Shown piece by piece: positions 1-5,493 of a DNA stretch of 7,643 bases (the first letter of the stretch is position 1; every line of letters starts with the position of its first letter). Source of the stretch: Bacteroidota bacterium (GTDB lineage: Bacteria > Bacteroidota > Ignavibacteria > Kapaibacteriales > UBA2268); assembly GCA_017428585.1 (NCBI GenBank), contig JAFRQN010000113.1, positions 1 through 7,643 of the forward strand, given 5' to 3'. The notes beneath the pieces are model-generated. The model was not told the DNA's origin, did not search any database, and saw only the letters and a list, made by a program, of their open reading frames with translations. The translations under genes and the position numbers were made by a program.

Positions 1-551
1 TATAGAGGTTTCGCACATAATATATTAGCAGCTATTTTCTTTATTATTAATTTATTATCATTAACTATATTTATTTTGTATAAATTTTTATCTAATAAAA
101 GAAAATGGATTTTAGGATTGCTGCTTTCTAGCCACTGTACACTTGTATTAAAATTAATATGTAAATTCGAATCTATAACTGTATAAATTTTATTTGTATT
201 GTTTGTATCAAACAGAGTGATTAAAATATTGTTTTTTTCTTTTAACAATAATAATAATGAATTATTGTAAGTTGAAGCATCTAATATATGTGAATATTCG
301 ATTGTTTTTGCTTTAGCATTATGACGTTTTAATCCATTCCAATAATAAATTGTTTCATAATTTTCAAGCCAACTTGGTTTTACAAAATAGCATAATAAAC
401 TATTATTATCTGTAGTATATAGTTTACCGCCTGCTTCAAAATCAAACAAGGTTGCTGAAAAAGGATATGTACCATCAGCCTTACAAGTTAAATTTGATAT
501 ATTTAATAGAATTATAATAATGAAAATATTTATAATGTATTTTTCTTTCAT
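1..551 (-). CDS. Secreted protein of unknown function, C-terminus cut by window edge
   Basis: The reading frame opens at ATG 551-549 and stays open for 183 codons to the left edge. The N-terminus (MKEKYIINIFIIIILLNISN) has a charged start, a hydrophobic core of about 15 residues and a likely signal peptidase I site after Cys-Lys-Ala at residue 26. Cys23 follows Asn-Leu-Thr, a poor lipobox, so a lipoprotein is less likely. The mature part is rich in Asn, Leu, Ile and Lys. Short hydrophobic/polar alternations (GGKLYTTDNNSLLCYF at 41-56, FLLLDKNLYKINIVNDNKLI near 150-169) resemble successive beta-propeller blades, but this is only an impression. I do not recognise the family. It starts 50 bases after the stop of the BatA-domain gene on the same strand, so co-transcription is likely. 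No Shine-Dalgarno sequence precedes the ATG, which is usual in Bacteroidota. Confidence 0.8.
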   Translation of the reverse strand, partial: MKEKYIINIFIIIILLNISNLTCKADGTYPFSATLFDFEAGGKLYTTDNNSLLCYFVKPSWLENYETIYYWNGLKRHNAKAKTIEYSHILDASTYNNSLLLLLKEKNNILITLFDTNNTNKIYTVIDSNLHINFNTSVQWLESSNPKIHFLLLDKNLYKINIVNDNKLIIKKIAANILCAKPL

Positions 552-556
552 TTGTG

Positions 557-583
557 AATATTATAATATTATTAAAATATTAT
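557..583. repeat. Three copies of AATATTAT in the gap between the two minus-strand genes
   Basis: The 8-mer AATATTAT occurs at 557-564 and 565-572 in direct tandem, and again at 576-583 after three bases. The first copy with the start of the second forms a perfect 14-base palindrome (557-570). The unit has no G or C, so some of this is expected in such AT-rich sequence. The rest of the 50-base gap (552-601) shows no terminator or promoter that I can support. Confidence 0.4.
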
Positions 584-601
584 TTTTTAATTTTTTATAG
601 A

Positions 602-2698
602 TTATTCTGTTTTATAATTTTTTTGAATTAACATTTCTGCTATAGCACAAATTAAAGCTAATAATAAACATAATCGCCATAATTCTGTACCAGTTCTAAT
701 TCGATTAATGTTATTAGTGATATTATCTAATTCCGTTATAAAGTTTATTGATGAAGCGTCTATAAATCTTGTTTCTAAAGAATCTTGTATCTGAGAACTA
801 TTTATTTTTGAAAAATCAGATTCTGAACAAGATAAATTACAAGCAACTAAAGCAATTAATTTATTATTTGAATTATATATTGAGTATACTCCAACCTGAT
901 TTATATCATTCAATTGTAAAATTCCGCCACTTGGTAAAATAGCTATTTGACGTAAAAATTCATTGCCATTTGGATCTACTATACGAACGTTTTCACCTAT
1001 ACAATCTTTTTTAGGAATCATTATTTGACAATTATCTCCAAGTTCAAAATTATATGACAATGTTGAGTGGGAAGATAAATACGAAATACTTCTTGTTATT
1101 ATAGTTGGGAACATTCCTGTTATAGGGAAATTACTCCATTCCATAGATGGTGGAACTGCACAATAAATAATTTTACCATCACCTAATATAGACTCAGATA
1201 GAAATTTAATATTGCCGATATCTATTAAACTCTGACCTTGTGTATTAGCTAATAGTTTATAAATATTAGGTGATTCTACTACATTATTGTAATTGTTATC
1301 TTGCTGGAATACACCATCAAAAAGAGGATGTCTTTTATCTATATTTGTAAATTTTGCAGGAGAATTATCAGAGTATTTTTCTATCTTAGTATTTCCAAAA
1401 CCTAAGTTATTAAGTGCTGTTGTAAATATTGATATTTCTGTTGTAGAATTAGCAAATATTAAAGCATTACCGCCTGATGAAATATATTGGCTTAATCTAT
1501 TAAAATCTTGATTTGTAAATTTACCACTTGCTAAAATTAAAAGATCAAATTGAGTTAAATCTACGCTTGAAAGTTCATTGCTATAAAACATGTTTATATT
1601 AGCAAATGGTTCTTTTGAATTAGGTAAGCTAACAGCAGAAATTGCAGAATTAATAAATAATTCATCTTTATCTTTACTAAAAACTGCTGCCTTAGGTTTT
1701 TCAGGTATTGTAAATCCGAAAAAACGTTTATTATCATTATCAAATACGTCATTTTCTATTTCAATGGATGATATATATGCTCCTGATTTATTGGGAATTG
1801 CCGATATTGGTACTGTTTTTATTTGTTCAGGTTGAAGGTCTACAGTTCTTTGTGTAACACGATTATTATTAAATTTCATTTCAACAAGTAAATTATTGGT
1901 TTCATATTTACTGTTATTTTTAATATGTGTTTCTATTTCAACAGGTTTATTTATTTGAAAAATTTGTGTTAATATACTAATAGAATCTATTGAATTGTTT
2001 TTAATTTCATTTTTATTGTTATATCCTATTGCTAAAAAATAGACATTGGTATGAGGAATTTTAATCTTTTCTATATTACTTTTTGAAAAAATATTGCGTT
2101 GTGCATCTGTTATTATATATATTTCTTTTGAAAAATTTACAGCTTCTTTTATTAATTTGTTTATATAATTGATACTTTTGTTTAAATCAGCTGGTATATA
2201 ATTTATTTTTATATTATCTAATTGTGTTTGTAAATATTCCTTATTTCGTGAAAATTTATATTCCTTATTTAATGTTTGATTTGACATTTCTACTATTACA
2301 GCTTCATCCCCTTCCTGCATAGAATTTAATAATTCACGTACTATTTTTTTCTCTTGATTAAATCTATTGCCATATTCATCTGATAAGTCCAAACTAAAAG
2401 AATTATCTATAATAATAATTGAACTTGTCTTTGCAAAGTTTTCAAATCCTGGAATAGTGCCATCTATAGTTGGTCTTGCAAAAGCTAAAATAATAAATAC
2501 TATTATTAATGTACGTAATACCAATAGTAATAATTGCTTTATTTTTATACTTTTGATTTTACTTTTTTGCATTTCTTTTAAAAAATGCAGTGTAGAAAAA
2601 TTAATATTTTTTAATTTTCGTAGATTAAATAAATGTAATAGTAAGGGTATTGCTGCAGCTATTAAACCAAATAAAATGGCTGGATTTAAAAAATTCAT
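602..2698 (-). CDS. BatA-domain / VWA-domain membrane protein
   Basis: This 698-residue protein begins MNFLNPAILFGLIAAAIPLL, the hallmark of the BatA N-terminal double-membrane-segment domain (segments about 4-24 and 56-75), ending in the typical AFARP at 72-76. The position of this motif fixes the start at ATG 2698. A VWA-like domain follows (about 92-225), with a metal-site motif DNSFS at 98-102 and a second aspartate in ITDAQ (D198). Threonine of the usual TDL motif is replaced in PADL (169-172). Residues about 240-330 look like a beta-sandwich. Residues 335-540 resemble a class I glutamine amidotransferase-like fold (FDLLILASG at 384-392, SSGGNALIFA at 407-416, HPLFDG at 457-462). A last membrane helix lies at 673-690. 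Such proteins occur widely in Bacteroidota/Chlorobiota, sometimes beside MoxR ATPases, and are thought to expose the VWA and sandwich parts in the periplasm. Their exact role is unknown. Here no MoxR or Bat partner is visible. Confidence 0.9.
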   Translation of the reverse strand: MNFLNPAILFGLIAAAIPLLLHLFNLRKLKNINFSTLHFLKEMQKSKIKSIKIKQLLLLVLRTLIIVFIILAFARPTIDGTIPGFENFAKTSSIIIIDNSFSLDLSDEYGNRFNQEKKIVRELLNSMQEGDEAVIVEMSNQTLNKEYKFSRNKEYLQTQLDNIKINYIPADLNKSINYINKLIKEAVNFSKEIYIITDAQRNIFSKSNIEKIKIPHTNVYFLAIGYNNKNEIKNNSIDSISILTQIFQINKPVEIETHIKNNSKYETNNLLVEMKFNNNRVTQRTVDLQPEQIKTVPISAIPNKSGAYISSIEIENDVFDNDNKRFFGFTIPEKPKAAVFSKDKDELFINSAISAVSLPNSKEPFANINMFYSNELSSVDLTQFDLLILASGKFTNQDFNRLSQYISSGGNALIFANSTTEISIFTTALNNLGFGNTKIEKYSDNSPAKFTNIDKRHPLFDGVFQQDNNYNNVVESPNIYKLLANTQGQSLIDIGNIKFLSESILGDGKIIYCAVPPSMEWSNFPITGMFPTIITRSISYLSSHSTLSYNFELGDNCQIMIPKKDCIGENVRIVDPNGNEFLRQIAILPSGGILQLNDINQVGVYSIYNSNNKLIALVACNLSCSESDFSKINSSQIQDSLETRFIDASSINFITELDNITNNINRIRTGTELWRLCLLLALICAIAEMLIQKNYKTE

Positions 2699-2754
2699 TA
2701 TTTTTATTTATAAATATTTTTATAATTTCTATTTATTTAAAATATAACATTTTA

Positions 2755-2762
2755 CAAAGATA
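2755..2762 (-). promoter_or_regulatory. Candidate -7 box (TATCTTTG) for the BatA-domain gene
   Basis: Read on the minus strand, this is TATCTTTG, an exact match to the Bacteroidota -7 consensus TAnnTTTG. It would start transcription near 2750, about 50 bases before the ATG at 2698. No clear TTTG-type -33 element lies 19-21 bases upstream, so the call rests on the -7 box alone. Confidence 0.45.
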
Positions 2763-2848
2763 CAAAAAAAAATAAAAAAAATGAATATATAGTTTTTTGA
2801 CTATTTTCTTAGTTTTATATATTTTATAATTTATTTAAAATAATATTG

Positions 2849-2856
2849 TATTTTTG
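2849..2856 (+). promoter_or_regulatory. Candidate -7 box (TATTTTTG) for the heme lyase gene
   Basis: TATTTTTG matches TAnnTTTG and ends 27 bases before the ATG at 2883, leaving a leader of roughly 20 bases. No convincing -33 box is present. T-rich sequence surrounds the site, which raises the odds of a chance match. Confidence 0.35.
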
Positions 2857-2882
2857 TTTTTATTTTAATTATTTATACCATT

Positions 2883-5120
2883 ATGATGATATTATTATTA
2901 ATAAATATAATTGTTTTATTGCTATCTATTATTATAGATATTTATTATATAAATAAAAGAAAATTAAACTTAGATTTTTATAAGAAGTTATCTGACATAT
3001 TTTTTTATGTATCAGTAGTAATAATTGCACTTGTTTATTCTTTATATGTATTTAACATATTTGCAGATAATTTTGAGTATGCTTATGTATATAAAAGCTC
3101 AGAAATTGGTCAAAATTTAGTTTATAAATTTGTTGCTGCTCATTCTGGATCTTCTGGTGCCTATTTATTGTGGTTGTTATTGGCTTCTATTCTAAATATC
3201 TCTTTAAGAATTAATTTGAATAAACAGGAAAAATATATAAATAATACATATTTACTTAGAAGTGCATTTTCTATTTTGCCTTTATTTTTATCGATTATAT
3301 TGTTTGTTGTTAATCCATTTGAATTAACACTGGTTAAATATCCAGAATTAACAGCTGTTCCAAAAAATGGTTTGGGATTAAATCCTATCTTATGTAGTTA
3401 TTATAACTTGTTCCATCCGATTTTTATTTTTATAAGTTATTCCTTGTTATTTATTCCATTTATTAGTGTTATAGTTGGATTAATTATAAAAGATACTAAA
3501 AATTGGCTATCTATTGCTGTAAAGTATAATGGTTATGCTTTACTATCCCTGTCAATTGCTTTATTATTAGGTATGTTTTGGGCTTATAATTCTTTTGGTT
3601 GGGGCGGTCTTTGGAATTGGGATGTTATAGAAAATTCTTTACTTCTTGTTTTTATATTATCTATTATATTTAATTCATTTTCTATAATTCATAGGAAATC
3701 AGGTGGATTGATGAAAAGTTTACATACACTTGCATTAATCACGTTTCCAATTGTTTTATTTTCAACATTTATAGCTCGAAGTAAATTTTTTGCTAATTCA
3801 ATACATGCTTATTCTAATAATGAAACAACAATAGCTTATATATTGATTGCTGTTTTGGTATTATTATTTGTTTTTATTTTAATTATAATGTTGAAAAATA
3901 TAAAATATATTAATAAAAACAATACTCCAACAGTTTTTCCTTTCTTTTCAAAAGAAATGTTTATTATAATAAGTAATTTAGTTTTAGTGGTTTTATGTGT
4001 TGTTCTTTTTCTTGGAATGATATATCCTATCTTAGTTACTTTATTGAATATACCTGCTAATCCATTGCGTAGTAGTTTCTATATTATATGGGCATATTTT
4101 TTATCTATATTATATTTTGTAATATATGCAATATCATTAATTTTAGAATGGGGAAAAAATTCATATAGAGGATTTTCTAATAAAATAGCAATAAGTTTTT
4201 CTTTAGCTATAATATTTATGCTATCCATTTTTTTTGCAGGCATTAATAATATAGAAATTTTATTAATAATATTTGCATGTAGTTTTACTGTTTTTGCATT
4301 CACTCAAAAAATATTTACTGATATAAGAAAATCAAGTTCATTTATATCACAATGTTTGTTTTATGTGGGTATATGTATTTTAATTTGTTTTTCTGTTATA
4401 AGTTCAAATGAAACGTATGTGGAGATTCATAAGCTAAAATTAGGAGATAATATTAATTCTATTTATAAAGGAGAAGAATATAAAATTAAATTTGATAATA
4501 TAAATGAAAACATTTCTGAAAATAAATTAGAACAGATTTTTAATTTTACCTTATTTAATAATTCAGAAAAAATAACATTTAGTCCAAAGTTAATATATTA
4601 TTTAAGAAATCATATATTAAAATTTACAGAAAGTAAAACGTATGGATTAATAGATATTCATATTACACCTTTATCATTAACGACCAATACATTAATTCCT
4701 TATAATATTTTACAATTAAATCAAGAAAGAAATACAAAAATATCTGATGATATTAAAATTAATTTGTTAAATATTAATACAGATATAAAAAAAGCAAGTG
4801 TAATCATTACAAATAGTATATTACAAGATACATTAGAATTGAGTTTTCCTAAAGAAGATAATAAATTCTGTTGGGAAAGTATTCTTAATACTAATTATGA
4901 ATGTGCTGTAGGCAGCATTTTTTTCAATAAAGATGTTCCATTTGTATCTATAATTTATCGTGAAAAACATAAGCAGCTGCCACAACCAATAAAGCAAGCT
5001 AAAATTGAAATTGCTTATAAACCTTATATTATTTTTGTTTTGCTGGGTGGAGTATTATGTGTAATTGGCGTCTTCTTAAATTATATTAATAACAACAGAC
5101 AATATGTATCTAAAATGTAG
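2883..5120 (+). CDS. ccmF: CcmF-like cytochrome c heme lyase (CcmF/CcsA superfamily, divergent)
   Basis: This polytopic protein of 745 residues matches the CcmF layout. Helices fill residues 1-60, 91-110, 127-145, 180-202, 218-232, 252-268, 282-297 and on to about 505. A periplasmic domain follows (about 508-710), then a final helix (714-735). The WWD heme-handling motif is WGGLWNWDVIENS at 240-252 (usual form WGGWWFWDPVENA). The two flanking periplasmic histidines are present: H178 in HPIF and H308 in ARSKFFANSIHAY. The soluble domain keeps the SPKLIYY and FTES-type strand pair (567-584). In System I, CcmF attaches heme b, delivered by CcmE, to CXXCH cysteines of apocytochrome c at the outer face of the inner membrane. 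Odd points: no His lies between H308 and H516, and the WxGxEGS motif is reduced to SGSSGA (88-93). ATG 2883 and ATG 2886 are in tandem, so the start is uncertain by one codon. CcmF length is typically about 650 or more, so 745 is complete. No other ccm gene is in view. A CcsA-related protein of other function is the main alternative. Confidence 0.85.
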   Translation: MMILLLINIIVLLLSIIIDIYYINKRKLNLDFYKKLSDIFFYVSVVIIALVYSLYVFNIFADNFEYAYVYKSSEIGQNLVYKFVAAHSGSSGAYLLWLLLASILNISLRINLNKQEKYINNTYLLRSAFSILPLFLSIILFVVNPFELTLVKYPELTAVPKNGLGLNPILCSYYNLFHPIFIFISYSLLFIPFISVIVGLIIKDTKNWLSIAVKYNGYALLSLSIALLLGMFWAYNSFGWGGLWNWDVIENSLLLVFILSIIFNSFSIIHRKSGGLMKSLHTLALITFPIVLFSTFIARSKFFANSIHAYSNNETTIAYILIAVLVLLFVFILIIMLKNIKYINKNNTPTVFPFFSKEMFIIISNLVLVVLCVVLFLGMIYPILVTLLNIPANPLRSSFYIIWAYFLSILYFVIYAISLILEWGKNSYRGFSNKIAISFSLAIIFMLSIFFAGINNIEILLIIFACSFTVFAFTQKIFTDIRKSSSFISQCLFYVGICILICFSVISSNETYVEIHKLKLGDNINSIYKGEEYKIKFDNINENISENKLEQIFNFTLFNNSEKITFSPKLIYYLRNHILKFTESKTYGLIDIHITPLSLTTNTLIPYNILQLNQERNTKISDDIKINLLNINTDIKKASVIITNSILQDTLELSFPKEDNKFCWESILNTNYECAVGSIFFNKDVPFVSIIYREKHKQLPQPIKQAKIEIAYKPYIIFVLLGGVLCVIGVFLNYINNNRQYVSKM

Positions 5121-5214
5121 AATTAAATATATCAACAAAATAGTATTATGTATATTTTCTTGAAAAAGAATAAAAATTCAAAAATATAATAAAAAAATTA
5201 TGAAATCTTTTTAT

Positions 5215-5222
5215 TATCTTTG
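5215..5222 (+). promoter_or_regulatory. Candidate -7 box (TATCTTTG) for the surface protein gene
   Basis: TATCTTTG is an exact TAnnTTTG match and the same 8-mer as the box before the divergent BatA gene. Transcription would begin near 5226 and give a leader of about 268 bases. The region 19-21 bases upstream lacks TTTG, so a -33 element is not supported. No better exact match was noticed closer to the ATG. Confidence 0.45.
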
Positions 5223-5230
5223 TATAATTC

Positions 5231-5263
5231 TTTAATTATGTCTGTAATTAGTTTATAATTAAA
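5231..5263 (+). other. Inverted repeat, 9-bp perfect AT stem with 15-base loop
   Basis: TTTAATTAT at 5231-5239 is the exact reverse complement of ATAATTAAA at 5255-5263. The stem contains only A and T, so it is weak as RNA. It lies within the first 40 bases of the transcript predicted from the -7 box at 5215. Confidence 0.3.
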
Positions 5264-5344
5264 TGAAATATAAAGATATAACTTAGATGTATTATTGAAT
5301 ATAGTATAAATATTTTGTTCTTTATAAATAGGTATAAATTATTT

Positions 5345-5363
5345 TGTTATAATTTTTATAACA
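5345..5363 (+). other. Perfect 8-bp hairpin with 3-base loop
   Basis: TGTTATAA (5345-5352), loop TTT, and TTATAACA (5356-5363) form a perfect inverted repeat of 19 bases. It is not followed by a T-run on the plus strand, so it does not look like a terminator. It could be a DNA operator palindrome or part of the leader RNA fold. Confidence 0.35.
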
Positions 5364-5393
5364 TAATAGGTGATATGTAACATTATTTAGAAA

Positions 5394-5422
5394 AATACCT
5401 CTTTATTTAAATAAAAGGTATT
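5394..5422 (+). promoter_or_regulatory. Long hairpin whose 5' arm can alternatively pair with the ribosome binding site
   Basis: AATACCT (5394-5400) pairs with AGGTATT (5416-5422). Between them, after one unpaired C (5401), TTTATTT and AAATAAA form a further perfect palindrome, so a stem of up to about 12-14 pairs with one bulge is possible. The plus-strand bases that follow (GGTGATTTCT) are not a T-run, which argues against a terminator for the gene upstream. On the minus strand the hairpin would be followed by a short T-run, but no minus-strand gene lies there. The 5' arm ATACCTCT (5395-5402) is perfectly complementary to AGAGGTAT at 5482-5489, which contains the ribosome binding site. The two pairings exclude each other. 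Confidence 0.45.
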
Positions 5423-5482
5423 GGTGATTTCTAATAAATAAAAAAATAAATAAGAAAAGATATAAATTATATAAAATAAATA

Positions 5483-5486
5483 GAGG
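5483..5486 (+). promoter_or_regulatory. Shine-Dalgarno-like GAGG before the surface protein gene
   Basis: GAGG ends seven bases before ATG 5494, a good spacing. None of the other three genes here has such a motif, in line with the weak use of Shine-Dalgarno pairing in Bacteroidota. It supports the chosen start and lies inside the sequence that the hairpin arm at 5395-5402 could mask. Confidence 0.5.
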
Positions 5487-5493
5487 TATATTT

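Larger units (their letters stand above)
5330..5489 (+). repeat. Three direct copies of AGGTAT upstream of the surface protein gene
   Basis: AGGTAT is found at 5330-5335, 5416-5421 and 5484-5489, each preceded by an A/T stretch containing AAATA. The second is the 3' arm of the hairpin at 5394-5422 and the third overlaps the ribosome binding site. A single inverted copy, ATACCT, lies at 5395-5400. They could be RNA pairing partners or protein-binding sites, and the sequence alone does not decide. Confidence 0.4.
5121..5493 (+). other. 373-base non-coding region, probable structured leader of the surface protein gene
   Basis: No reading frame of meaningful length or known protein was seen here on either strand. 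The stretch holds a candidate -7 box (5215-5222), three inverted repeats (5231-5263, 5345-5363, 5394-5422), three AGGTAT copies (5330, 5416, 5484) and a Shine-Dalgarno-like GAGG just before the next gene. The first 90 bases after the heme lyase stop contain no GC-rich stem with a T-run, so no intrinsic terminator for that gene can be supported. I do not recognise any known riboswitch family. Confidence 0.5.

Noticed and set aside
480..551. Lipoprotein signal at Cys23 of the left-edge gene
   Set aside because: The residues before Cys (Asn-Leu-Thr) do not fit the lipobox, and a signal peptidase I site after residue 26 fits better.
1293..2747. Plus-strand frames of 72, 81 and 126 codons
   Set aside because: They lie opposite the BatA-domain gene, or extend from it into its upstream region, and show no recognisable protein pattern.
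4079..4303. Minus-strand frame of 74 codons
   Set aside because: It is antisense to a membrane stretch of the heme lyase gene, whose protein reads well.
5131..5175. TTCTT/AAGAA stem after the heme lyase gene as terminator
   Set aside because: It has only five pairs and is followed by A-rich rather than T-rich sequence.
5263..5286. Seven-codon leader peptide (ATG AAA TAT AAA GAT ATA ACT TAG)
   Set aside because: It is too short, has no ribosome binding site and no run of a regulatory amino acid, so chance is the simpler explanation.
5394..5422. Intrinsic terminator of the heme lyase gene
   Set aside because: No T-run follows on the plus strand, and the site lies about 275 bases past the stop and downstream of a promoter-like box.
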